From Vespula vulgaris (lineage: Eukaryota > Arthropoda > Insecta > Hymenoptera > Vespidae), in the NCBI RefSeq assembly GCF_905475345.1, contig NC_066586.1, positions 186,501 to 250,500 on the forward strand: a stretch of DNA of 64,000 nt, given 5' to 3'. Positions 27,456 to 37,250 of the stretch are shown here, one piece after another; the stretch's first letter is position 1; every line of letters starts with the position of its first letter. The position numbers and the translations under genes are program-made. Under the pieces are notes generated by a model, which searched no databases, was not told where the DNA came from, and saw only the letters and a program-made list of their open reading frames with translations.

Positions 27456-27930
27456 CGCTACTCTACCAGCGAGCTACGTGACAAATCGATGGGTGTTCCC
27501 CAAAGGTAACAATTGGCAAGGCCACCTTTCTGTTCGCGAAGGACTGCCAGAGATGCGGGCTACCGGCGCGGTGACGATATCGAGCGACGAATCTCTTTCG
27601 GAAGGTCGAACACGGAGGTCGATGTACTCGTGACGTTTCGGCGAGAGCAAAAGTATTTTTCTGGGACAGGACTATCGAATACAATTAACATCAGGCAGGA
27701 GTAGACGTCTTTGGCTTTTTGCCGAAGAACGAAAAAGACTTTTGTTCGATTCCTTTTAAAATAACTCGATAATTGTTCGCGTATCATCGGCGTAAAGTTA
27801 CTTTGACGAGTAACTCGAGCGTTAAACTCGGCGCCTCTTAAACGGCAATCTTCACGGGGAAAGTATTTATAGGGAAAAGTTTGTCGAAGGTCGGAGGTAC
27901 GCGATCGCATAGGGTGAAATAAATACTCAC

Positions 27931-28139
27931 GTTCAATTGTATGATGATTTTGTTGTAGGCCCAGTGCCAACGTTGCCGCGGTGTCATCTTTATCTCCGGT
28001 CGTTCCTTGAGTTGCGTTGGGACGGGCACGGCACCGACCATCTCCAAGAGTTCCTCGTCGGGCGGTGGTTCCGGTGGACTTCGCGGCGGTGTATCCATTT
28101 GCACGCTCTCCTCCAACGACGCTTGCTTCGTTATACTCC
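27931..28139 (-). CDS. unc-13: unc-13 exon E13: linker ending in calmodulin-binding-like helix
   Basis: The exon gives 69 codons plus a split first codon. It starts GSITKQASLEESVQ, continues with a proline- and acid-rich segment (TPPRSPPEPPPDEELLEM) and ends TPRQRWHWAYNKIIIQLN before a GTGAGT donor (GT at 27930-27929), phase 0. The final segment aligns with the Munc13-1 stretch around ANWLRAFNKVRMQLQ, the known calmodulin-binding region anchored by a tryptophan. The tryptophan, tyrosine and basic residues are kept, so the same role (calcium/calmodulin-dependent short-term plasticity) is likely. The exon starts after CTAG at 28140 with a split Gly codon. The phase-0 end is shared with the alternative first exon at 23851. 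Confidence 0.9.
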
Positions 28140-28179
28140 CTAGAATAGGATGAGCCTTCTATAGGCATCTTTCTCGTAC

Positions 28180-28331
28180 CCCGATAGATCGTATGCGGAC
28201 GGGAATAATCTATTCTAGGATACCAACCGCGTGGACTGTCGGTGTGCGACAACGGTGGAGACGTCTTGTACGCATCGAGCAGCGAGTTCTCTCGAGAGCT
28301 ACGAATCATCGCTTCCTCTCCGCGTTCGTAC
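28180..28331 (-). CDS. unc-13: unc-13 exon E12: linker
   Basis: The peptide reads YERGEEAMIRSSRENSLLDA and goes on through KTSPPLSHTDSPRGWYPRID to SRPHTIYR plus a split Gly. It is disordered linker with several Ser/Thr-Pro sites and has no domain. The acceptor is GAATCGTAG/G after a 79-nt intron from E11. The donor assigned here is CGGG/GTACGA, chosen because it restores the open frame of E13 in the correct phase. The resulting intron is only 40 nt, so the 3' end of this exon is less certain than the others. Confidence 0.8.
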
Positions 28332-28410
28332 CTACGATTCAAATTCGCAACGATTAACGGCGGACCGACAGTCGGGCCAAAGGACGAACGAACGAACGCA
28401 CGATATTTAC

Positions 28411-30492
28411 CTGTCGAGAGTTTCGTCCCTCATTTTGTACTCCCCGTTGACCTGATTGCTCAACGTAATCTCGCTCTCGTCAATCGTTTCCTGATCCTTG
28501 AAGTAACCTCTCTGATAACCCTCGGCTCTTGATATTGGCTCGGGAGCGGTGAAATTTTGCGCGTAACCGGTCCCTCTGCTCTGATACGAATCGGTCCTTG
28601 TCAGAGGCGGTTTGAAGGCTTCCTGCGTGGCGGAAGAGACGGATTCCTTTCTGATAGACTGAGCGTAAGATCCTCTTCTACTGTAGGACTCTTCGGGGAA
28701 ATGATCGGAGGCGTAAGAGTCGCCTCTCGTGAGTTTGGGTTTCTGGGAATGCGTACTCGAGTGTTGACTGAGCTGACTCTGATGGGACAGTTGAGAATCC
28801 TTTCTCTGGGGCTCCGTTGGAATGATTTCGGGATACTCCTCGTCCTCGATCGCTTCTTCCTGATACGATTCCGTTCGAGCCAATCGTTTGCCATTTATCG
28901 CGGCAGAGGTAGAATGAACCGTCGCTGTAACCGTGATGATGCTGCTACTGCCGACGTGATTATCCATACTCGCGACGTGATTTACCATGCTCGTAAGTGG
29001 CTGCGTCGTACTCTGGGGCGAATCGACCAGAGTGGTCGCGGCAGGACTAGAGTCACCCGCGGTCGAGTACTCGCTGTAAGCTTTCCTAGGTTGACTACTC
29101 TCGACCGAACTCACGGCCGTTTCGAAGGAATCCTTTAATTCGTCGTCCCTCGATTCCAGCGAGTCCGTGTTTTGTTGCAAAAGCGGACTGGGCTCGCGCT
29201 TACCGAGCTTCTTCCTCCTAGACGCACCTATCTGCGAAACCTGCTCGTTTTCCTGATTGTACAAATATTCCGACTCGCTAGACGGATAACCGTTGGTTTT
29301 TGTCTGACCCTTCGGCGTGGTAACGGATACTTCCGGCACTTCGCTCTGTCTCCTTTCCGCGACAGCGGCCGAACTTTCTTTATAACGTTCCTCGTAAGAG
29401 TCGTGATAAGATCCCTGATAGGATTCTTGATAGGATTCTGGATAAGCAGATTCGTCGTATTGCTCCTCCTGATAATTTTCATATTGATTTTGATAATCGT
29501 TTTGATACGTCGTCGGTACGGTCTCCTCTTTGGTATAAGGAACGTCGTAATTCGTATAATCGTCTTGCTGTTGCTTAATATAAGCATCCTGATAATTATC
29601 TTGAGTCGTAACAGGCACTTCATTGTACGTATTATCTTGATAGGTGTTTTGATAATCGGTAGACGTACTGATATTGTACTCGGAATCGTATTGCTGATAT
29701 TGATTGTAAGCGTTCGACACGTTATTCTGGTCGTAGACGCTCGACGGAACGTAATCGTCGTACTGTTTCTGATAGGTTTCCTCCTGATTATAGGTCTCTT
29801 GATATTGGACGTTGTTCCGATCATAATTCTCGACTTGATAATTATTGTCGATTATCATGTCCTGGCCCTTGTCGTACTGATCGTTCGAGATATTCGTATA
29901 CTGATCGTTAGGTAAAACGGTGTATTGGTCGTTCGCTTGGCTCGCGTTAGGATAAGTCGTTTCCTCGTACGTTTTCTGATAAATATCTACGTTCTTGTCT
30001 TGCACGTACGATTGCCGATACTCGTCCTTGTACGAGTTTTGCACGTAGGATCGATCGTAGGCGTCTTGCGTCTGCGAATCTTGCTGATACGCGTACGGAT
30101 CGTCGAGCTGGCCCCCGTAAGTGCTGGCGTATTGATTGTCCTGGCTCATGTCGGTATACCGATTCTTGCCAGAAATGTGCGCCTGATCGAGAGAATCCTG
30201 GTGCGTAGCGTACAGGTTCGCGGGGTGAGAGTTGTCTTGCGGCAAATTGTCCTGACTGCGATAAGCGTAATTATAGTCCTCGTTGTAGTCAGACTTGTAG
30301 TAGCTCTCCTCGGAGGGCGTTCTAGTCTTTGGCAGTTGTCTGCTCGGCGTAGCAGGTAGAGAGGCGAGTTTACGGCCAACGACGACGTTGCTCGGTTTGG
30401 TCGGTGTCGGAGGTAGCTTCTTGCCGGTTCCTTCCTGGCGAGACATTGGACGTTGCTGCGGCTGCAGCGCTTTTCTACGACGATCGTGACCG
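28411..30492 (-). CDS. unc-13: unc-13 exon E11: giant Tyr/Gln/Asp-rich disordered exon
   Basis: A 2,082-nt exon encodes 694 residues. It opens with a basic/Pro segment (SRQEGTGKKLPPTPTKPS). For about 350 residues it is then dominated by Y, Q, D, N and S, with many QDN, NDQY and SYQ/SYHDSY-like units and almost no hydrophobics. The last third is Ser/Gln-rich and carries three related motifs, LARTESYQ, LTRGDSYA and LTRTDSYQ. No folded domain is visible; this corresponds to the long disordered N-terminal linker of Unc13 long isoforms. The acceptor is set at 30492 because a (CTT)n pyrimidine tract directly precedes CGACAG there. An in-phase alternative AG would start it at 30474, 18 nt shorter. 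The donor is CAG/GTAAAT. Both ends are phase 2, so skipping it would keep the frame. Confidence 0.9.
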
Positions 30493-30595
30493 CTGTCGCA
30501 AAGGGAAGAAGAAGAAGAAGAAGAAGAAGGAGTTAAAGCACCTGGACGACGTTAGCGCGAAGCAACGCTAGCCCCTTAGCCTCCCCCGCAAGTAC

Positions 30596-30793
30596 CTGTA
30601 ATCCAGTTCCTCCGAGTCGTAGCTACGTTGCCTGATGACCGTCGGCCTGTAATCGGGTCGATGAATACCGATACTCGACGCAGGCCTTTGCGGAAGCGTT
30701 TTCCTATTCCGTTTGTTCTCGTAGTAAGTGCTCGTGCCCGAATACCACTTCCCTCCGCTGTCCCACTGTCTGTCCTCGTCGTCCTGACCATAC
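30596..30793 (-). CDS. unc-13: unc-13 exon E10: linker
   Basis: The 198-nt exon reads YGQDDEDRQWDSGGKWYSGT, then a basic stretch (NKRNRKTLPQRPASSIGIHR) and ends RQRSYDSEELDYR-like across the junction. It is Ser/Tyr-rich disordered linker with no catalytic or binding motif. It is bounded by a good acceptor (GTCGTTTCAG/G) and a CAG/GTACTT donor. Both boundaries are phase 2, so it can be skipped in frame. Confidence 0.9.
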
Positions 30794-30870
30794 CTGAAAC
30801 GACGAGGAACGTATAAGAAGAGGAAAAGAACTGAGAATTTATTTATCGCGGGATAACGACAACGACTCAC

Positions 30871-31057
30871 CTTTCATCTTGATACACGTATCCCGTTATA
30901 GTGTCGTAGTACTCGTTATACCTGATGTCCGTTTGACATTCCGGATAAGTGGCGTTCATCTTGCTCGTTCTACCGTCGCTGCTGTAGCCATCGGTGAAGT
31001 ACGAATGCTCGTCGTAGAGGGTCATCTGTCTTTCCAAGGACGGCCGTCTCTGAGGAC
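30871..31057 (-). CDS. unc-13: unc-13 exon E9: linker
   Basis: The exon reads PQRRPSLERQMTLYDEHSYF, then TDGYSSDGRTSKMNATYPEC and QTDIRYNEYYDTITGYVYQDE before the donor AAAG/GTGAGT. RRPS is a consensus PKA-type site. The YSSDGR and YNEYYDT pieces echo the YSED/SDY pattern of E5. It enters in phase 1 and leaves in phase 2, so skipping it alone would shift the frame; it is probably constitutive. Confidence 0.9.
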
Positions 31058-31157
31058 CTGCGTAGGTCAGAGTAATACGATTTTACCGAAAGAGTCATTG
31101 CTTCGTTCTTCGTTCTTCGACGATTCGATTCGATTCGATTCGATTCGCGCCGTTTAC

Positions 31158-31276
31158 CTCTTCTTCGCGACGTGGTCGTCGTCGAACTTGGATAGTACTC
31201 GGTGTCGCTGTAGATCCTCGTGTCGTCGAGCCGCGTACCGTGATAGTCGTAGCCCTCGCTGTACCAACCATCTTGA
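31158..31276 (-). CDS. unc-13: unc-13 exon E8: linker
   Basis: The peptide QDGWYSEGYDYHGTRLDDTR continues IYSDTEYYPSSTTTTSRRR before a GAG/GTAAAC donor. The YSEGYDY and YSDTEYY motifs continue the tyrosine-acid pattern of the linker. The acceptor is AATTTCAG/T, joining the AG carried over from E7 to make a serine codon. Confidence 0.9.
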
Positions 31277-31761
31277 CTGAAATTACGTATCGACACTTGA
31301 AATTCCGAAGTTTTCGTAGAGGGGATAGACTCGCGAATACGAACGATAGGTAAGTAAATCGTGATGGATGGATGTCGAAAAGGACGTGGCGTAATCTAGG
31401 CGCGCTTCCGCGATACGTGCATGCAAATTTCTTCGGTCCGGCATTTACTTTCGGTTTTTTTTTTTTTTTAATTCTTTTTACGTAGAAGAAAACGTTGTGG
31501 TGCGCCGAGCCATACGACAAAAGCAAAATAAACGATCGCAGGTGCGGACTAATCGAGTCTACGAGGCACGCTTGGTATATGAGTCGTGGTAATGAGTCGT
31601 GGTGAGAAACGAGGTGAGTGTTATTCGACGCGAGCCCGTTCGATTTCGACTCTTAGACGACGACGACGACGACGACGACGACGATGGTGTGTGACAGACT
31701 GCATGACTCCGAGGGATCTCTAATACTCTCACGAGTCTTTTTCAGACTATACGTTTCGTAC

Positions 31762-31794
31762 CTGTCCTCGTAATCCCATGTGTGCTTCCGTCGT
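31762..31794 (-). CDS. unc-13: unc-13 exon E7: 33-nt microexon
   Basis: Exactly 33 nt lie between TTTTCCTGATTCAG and GTACGA. In phase 2 it adds RRRKHTWDYED across its junctions, linking E6 (KEY) to E8 (QDGWYSEG). Both ends are phase 2, so leaving it out joins E6 to E8 in frame with only a serine at the junction. It is basic and aromatic in an otherwise acidic-tyrosine linker. It is too short to be seen as an ORF; the evidence is two good splice sites and perfect phase. Cassette use is an inference. Confidence 0.8.
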
Positions 31795-31975
31795 CTGAAT
31801 CAGGAAAAGAAATAATAGACGATATTTTTTTAAACACGCACATATGTATATTCTTAACTCCAAATCTGTAGTGTAGCATAAAGAAAGCGTAGAGATCGAT
31901 CGATATTCCGATCCATAACGTATTCTGCGAATTTTCGTTCGTTACTTTCCACGATAAATTTATACGCTTAAATAC

Positions 31976-32172
31976 CTGTATTCTTTGTAATGTCTCGGTC
32001 TACTATTATAGAAGAGTGGCTCGGAACATTCCGAAGAATGCTGTACGGAGTATCGCTGAGGCAGACATTCCTCGGGATACGGCTCGTCGTATCTCGGACT
32101 ATGACTTTGACTGCCATAACCACCGCCGTAACTACCGCCGCTGGCTAATCGTCCACCGACCGTCGTTGGAAT
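31976..32172 (-). CDS. unc-13: unc-13 exon E6: linker
   Basis: The 197-nt exon begins IPTTVGGRLASGGSYGGGYG, continues SQSHSPRYDEPYPEECLPQR and ends FYNSRPRHYKEY with a split codon. A short Gly/Ser/Tyr-rich segment opens it. It is disordered linker without a domain. The acceptor is TTCTTGGCAG and the donor CAG/GTATTT. It enters in phase 0 after E5 and leaves in phase 2. Confidence 0.9.
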
Positions 32173-32331
32173 CTGCCAAGAAATATAACACTCGATTATT
32201 TATACGCACAGATCATGTAGCACGTCGTAAAGTCGGCGCAACGTCGAAAGAACCGTTGCGAACGATTTAAAGGACCGAGGCTGGTTTTACCGACTTCTAA
32301 GTCGTATGGGATCAATCGGATCGATGGCTAC

Positions 32332-32501
32332 CTGATGATCGTCCCTCTCGTAACTGTTTTCCCTGGAGGTTTCGAGAGACCTCTGAGGAGTAGCCAATTG
32401 ATTCGCCGCGCTACGGAACTGCGAGGCCGAGCTGTTCGCCCCTTGTCCTCCAACTGGATAATTCAGGTCCGACGTGTAGTCGGAATCCTCCGAATAACCG
32501 G
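32332..32501 (-). CDS. unc-13: unc-13 exon E5: linker with YSEDSDYTSD motif
   Basis: The exon reads GYSEDSDYTSDLNYPVGGQ, then ANSSASQFRSAANQLATPQR and SLETSRENSYERDDHQ. I recall a similar YSEDSDYTSDLNYPV stretch from insect Unc-13 sequences, which supports both the identity and the insect assignment. Strong acceptor (TTCGCTTTCAG) and donor CAG/GTAGCC. The first codon (serine) is split with E4. Confidence 0.9.
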
Positions 32502-33774
32502 CTGAAAGCGAAACAAACGTGATTCAACGGATTCGAGCCGATCGAATCGACGTTCTCGTGTACCTTCGAACGCTCAACGAGACGCGCGTGCTCGATAAAG
32601 GTGTCACCCTGTCGCTAGGACCGTTACCTCTTTTCGTGTCTCGCGTATCGCCGCTTTAAAAGAGCTTGCGTACTGCCCTTTCGTTAGAGTCGTTAAAGCG
32701 AGCGCGCGTTCGCCCGTAAAGTACCGCGAATCCCTTCCCTCGGATACTCGGATCGAATCGTGGCAAGAACAGCGAGAACAAACGGCGCGTTGTACGCGAA
32801 GAGCGACGCTAATTGCTCGTTGTTGAGAAAACGCGGATTGGACGTCGAGGTTGGCCGTCGGGTTGATGCCCATTAGCGTCGTAAAAATATGAGGCTATTG
32901 GATTTTCGTTAAATCAATAATTAGAACAAACTCCATCGTAATTTCGTGCTCCCCTTGCTTCCTAAACGAATCACGAGTGTAATTAGAACTTTGTCGGTGA
33001 TGCAGTTGGCCGCAATAATTTTGCAACTTTCCGCAAGCGAAATTGGTCGATATTGAACGAGTCCGAAGAGAAGCGAAGCCGTGCACGGGAAGTAGATACG
33101 CATAAGCGAAGATTCGCAAAGGAACGGGAGTCCGTTTCTTTCGTCTCTCGGCGTAGCGCTCGGCTTCGATGACCGAAGGATGCGAGCGAACGACCGGACG
33201 CGAATACGTACGCACCACTTACTCGCGTACGTACGACGATCGCGTCGCGTTCAAGAAAGGCGCCAAGGAAAGCGTTGGCTGACGAACGGATAAATGGAAG
33301 AAACGTTAATCGGAACGGTAATGATCGAGACGAACGCTTCGCTCCTCTACCATCGGCTTTCTTCTCTTTTAACGGAAAGAACGCAGGACGCATCGACTGG
33401 TAAGTTACCGACGACTCCGAACGCGTCCCATGGTCGATAACTCGCTTCCATACTCGTTTACGACGGCCGTCGTATCGAGACTGGTCGAGAGCCAACACTG
33501 ACTGCTGATAACGCACGTTATTGCGAAATGACGAATCGTTCGACAACGGCGAATTGATTTTTCGCGTTGGAAGTGCGTCGACGTTAAACTTTAACGAGCC
33601 GTTCCCAGGCGGCGCGGGTTTTTCGGTTCTAAAAGTAAACTTGGAAAACGCGAGCCAACGACGACGATCGAGCGAGACTTCGAGACGACCCGGGCGAAAA
33701 AATCAAAGGATCGCGCTCCGGACGCGAAAGCGTTAAGTACGAGCCAATCGGTCGAGAAGAAAAAGGAACAAAGG

Positions 33775-33830
33775 GAAGAAGAAGAAGAAGAAGAAGAAGA
33801 AGAAGAAGAAGAAGAAGAAGAAGAAGAAGA
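33775..33830. repeat. (GAA)n tract, (UUC)n in the unc-13 transcript
   Basis: About nineteen GAA units lie 108 nt downstream of the E4 donor on the transcribed side. The pre-mRNA carries a (UUC)n pyrimidine run there, a typical PTB-binding context. GAA repeats can also form triplexes. A splicing role for E4 is only possible, not shown. Confidence 0.9.
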
Positions 33831-33937
33831 GAGAAGCGATTGATCGGGGCCAAGTCTTTCGTCGCAGAGAGCGATCGAATGGAATAGCAGTAGCTTAAAA
33901 TGTAAACTTTGGATGGGAAATGGCGGGGAATACTTAC

Positions 33938-34057
33938 AGTGGCCTATATTGTACAATATCTGTCGGCGCGCCTGTTCGGCCCGTGCTTCCTGGTCCATCA
34001 TGTTGTTCAGCATCTCCAGTTTCCTCTGCAGATCGGCCGCTTCCGTGTTCTCCGGGT
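33938..34057 (-). CDS. unc-13: unc-13 exon E4: helix following C2A
   Basis: The exon encodes DPENTEAADLQRKLEMLNNM and MDQEARAEQARRQILYNIGH. It is a charged amphipathic helix aligned with the Munc13-1 segment just after C2A ([21 protein letters not shown]). In mammals this region cooperates with C2A in RIM binding and homodimer control. The opening Asp codon is split with E3 (G/AC) and the last base joins E5. Donor CACT/GTAAGTA is strong. Confidence 0.9.
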
Positions 34058-35893
34058 CTTTCGAAAAGATAGAGATCGGTTGGGGATACGTTTAATCGCG
34101 CGAGCCTCGATATCTAATTTCTTTAATCCGCACCGTCTTACGCATCGCGTACGACATACGTCCTCTATATAAGTACACATATGTATATAACGTACAACGA
34201 GAGGAAAAAAGTAAAGAAATCGATATTCACTACGCCTCTACCATAATCCGTATCTACTCTTCTAGATAATGAGCTAGCGATAGGAGGACCGTCGATCGAT
34301 CCCCTTCTCGTCGCTCATTCTCCGTTTTGTTTTCTCTTCGATCGATTTTTTCTTTCGTTATTAATTCATAGCAATTCGCGAGAGGTATCGCGATCGAAAC
34401 TGGTCGTACAGATTGATCGAGATTACGACGATCTCGACGTCGAACTCGTGCGACGAAGTTGTTTCAAAATTCGAGATCAAAGAAAAGGGCAGACGCTCGT
34501 TCGAATCTCGTCTCTCGAGTTCGGACCTCGTTAACGCGACTCGTCGATTCGTGGAAATGGCACACACGTGACATACGTGTGTGCGACGACGGAAGAGAAA
34601 ATGTCTATAGGATACGAGCAGAGCTCTAACGGCGTAGCTACGCGCTTCGGTCACGCGAAAGTTGCATTTGCCATTTCGACGTCGGTACTTTGATATAATT
34701 TGCGAGAGAAGCCACGGAATGGTGGACTGAAAACTTTTCAACCTGGCACATATATCGCGTATCGTAGTCGCGTATTGCGAGCAAAGCGTTCGGTTTGCCC
34801 TTCTCGTTTGCGAAACGATAAAGACATGTACTTTTAAAAGGAAGAGATAAACGAAATATCGAAACGTCCGCGCCGGAGAAACCGGAAAGTAATATCTCAT
34901 TCCGCGGGCCGATCTAAAAAGCCAGATCGGAAAGAAGGAAAAGAACTCGGAGCGTTTTCGTCGTTCGACCCTGACCCACATATTTTGCATTCCGGCCCGA
35001 AGCGACTACTCCTTCCCGCGAATACACGTACCGTCGTCGTCTTTTCGTCTCGTTGTTCTCCCTGTGCGATTGCCCGTTTCTCTCTTCCCCTCTCTTCTTC
35101 TCCGTTACTCCCACGTACACGCTCGTATGCAATGAGGCAGAGAGGGAGAGAGAAAGTGCTTGTCCGCTGCCGGTGGTTGCTTCTAACTTTGGTTCGGATG
35201 CAATTAAAATAAGGAACTCCCTGCGGTCGTGCCTAAAAAGGGTCAAGCCCCCGGAGGAGAGAGCGAGTCGACGTCGACGTCGACGTCTCCGTCTTCTTCT
35301 TCGTCGTCTTTCTCGATGTCGACGTCGTGACCGTCGTCTCGGAAGCGGAAAGACCGAGTAGTTCTTTTCTTTGAGCTTTCCCCCACTTTCCAGAGAGCCG
35401 ACGAGAGTTTCAACCCTCCCACGACTCCGATGACCTCTCCAAAGCTCTCTCCGTCTCTCTCTCTCTCTCTCCCCCGTTTCTCCTCCGTTCGAGAATAGTG
35501 ACGTCTCTTTAAGGAGATAGGGAAACCTGCCGGCTGCACTCGAAGCGTCACGCACGCGCACGCTCCCTCGCTCTCACCCCTTCGACTCTTCTATTGTACA
35601 CGACTCGGGGGAAAGAATATCGGTTGGTGCTTTTTCGCGCGAGCCCCTCTTTTTATTTTTTTCAGATTATTTTCTGAGCACTAACCTCGTTGGTCTTTCG
35701 ACGCTCTCCGTTGCCATTCGACGATCGTTCGACCGATATAAATGCGATATATAAACGTTGCTCGCGTCGATAATGTAACATCTGCTCGTCGATATATTGA
35801 AAAACGTCGTTGCTAGTAACTGCGAGCTTGAGTGGAAGCCCGCTAGAACTCCAGTAGCGGCTCTTTTTTCGAACGTAGCCCGAGCGACCGAGC

Positions 35894-35928
<35 letters not shown>

Positions 35929-37216
35929 TCTCTTTCTACGAGAGACGACGAGATTCCTCCGTCCAAGTTTCCTGCGGTTTTCCCCTTTTTCTTTGTCTCT
36001 TTGCCGTTATCCAGCCCGGGGCGAATTTTATCCGAGGTTCAATTTTTGCGATCCGCGAATGACACAACGAGACGCGTCTTTCTGAGCGAGTGTCGTCATT
36101 TATTTCTTCGGTTTTTCGGACAGACTCTTTCTACTTCTTCGTGCTGCCCGAACCGAAACGGATGCTAAAAATAAGAAAATTCTTGCATCTCTTTTTTCTC
36201 CCTTTCGCAAAAAAAAAGCGATCAATTTTATCGGAAACGACCAACGACGAAAAGGAAACGTTTATCTCGAGAAACGTCGACGCGGAGACTTTTGATTCTC
36301 CCGCGAGTCGATCCTGTTACAAGAACGTTCCGTTTCGCGTAAGAATTTTTCTCTCTTTCGACGCGGCCTCGTCGGACGAGGAACCGAGAGATTCTCGCGG
36401 GAGATTGGTCAAGGAACGAAATAAATTTCTGACAACGGAGAACGCTGTACCACCTTCTTCGTGTAGTCGTTCTCGTGGAATTATACATCCGCTTATTTCG
36501 ATGAGAGAAATGATTGAATCAAAGCGATATACTATATATTTTATAGTACACGTACGTCGTTTACACGCGTGGGCGATTAACTGGTTTCGTCTGTTTGATC
36601 GTTGCTCCTCCCTCTCCCCCTCCCTCTCTCTCTTTCTGCTCTTCGAAGAACGAAGATCTTGGTATTTTGAAAAAGCTCGAGGAGCCTTTATCGTTCCTCT
36701 TTATCGAAACCTGACACCGATCTCGAACAAACGTTTTTCCTGCAATGAGATTAACCGGCCTCCGAAAAGGTTCGATCAACGTGTACGACCATTCGCTAGA
36801 TTTCGCTTTAATCGTTCGATCGTTAACTTTACTGTTTCTCCAATGTCTTCTTGGTGCGTAAGATAAATACACAAGTGAACGGACAAATAAAAAAGAAAAT
36901 ACAAATAGAAATACACACTCCACAATGCGTTCCGCATGCTTGAAAAGTGAAACGAACGATCTAACTAACGTAAGTACTATCCCCGTTCGTTCGCCGACAA
37001 AGGAAAGAAAATCGTCGACGTTCGTCGACGTCGGTGCGATCCATTCGAGCAAACGATATTCGCGAAAGACATTTTTTTACCGCGACGATTCGACGGATCA
37101 CACATCATTGACGCTACTATCGGTCTTTGACGACGGGATCCGATTGAAAAGCAAAGTCGTATACGAAAGAAAAGAAGACGAGAAGGAGAAGAGGCTGATA
37201 GAAGGGCGGTAGTGGT

Positions 37217-37250
37217 GGGGCTGACGGGGGTGGGGGTGGGGGTAAGGGGG
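37217..37250 (+). other. Strong G-quadruplex candidate
   Basis: Five runs of four or five G are separated by loops of 5, 1, 1 and 3 nt on the plus strand, which is the template strand for unc-13. Short loops and long G runs predict a stable quadruplex. It could slow transcription in the 8-kb intron or be a simple repeat by-product. Confidence 0.7.

Larger units (their letters stand above)
24442..27930 (-). other. Intron between E13 and the alternative first exon; likely holds an internal promoter
   Basis: Non-coding. It would contain the promoter of the 23851-24441 exon if that exon is a first exon. It includes the (GTC)n, 13-bp and (GA)n repeats listed separately and a G-rich run near 26461-26484. 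The plus-strand ORFs here are repeat-driven or random. Confidence 0.55.

Noticed and set aside
27452..27482. tRNA-like D-arm (minus: TAGCTCGCTGGTAGAGTAGC)
   Set aside because: Resembles a box A, but the following sequence is a (GA/CT)n repeat with no anticodon arm, T-arm or box B.
28557..29138. 193-codon plus-strand ORF
   Set aside because: Antisense shadow of the 3' part of E11, with no independent evidence.
29172..29915. 247-codon plus-strand ORF rich in Ile/Val/Leu resembling membrane segments
   Set aside because: It is the antisense shadow of the Tyr/Gln/Asp-rich E11: complementary codons of Tyr, Asp, Asn and Gln read as Val, Ile and Leu.
34361..35561. Two overlapping minus-strand ORFs of 209 and 215 codons
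   Set aside because: Arg/Ser-rich, low complexity, different frames overlapping each other, partly driven by GAC/GAA repeats; no domain.
36090..36866. 258-codon plus-strand ORF
   Set aside because: No family resemblance, Arg/Ser/Phe-rich random composition, no splice or promoter context, and it lies inside an unc-13 intron. Long chance frames are expected where TCGA-type words dominate.
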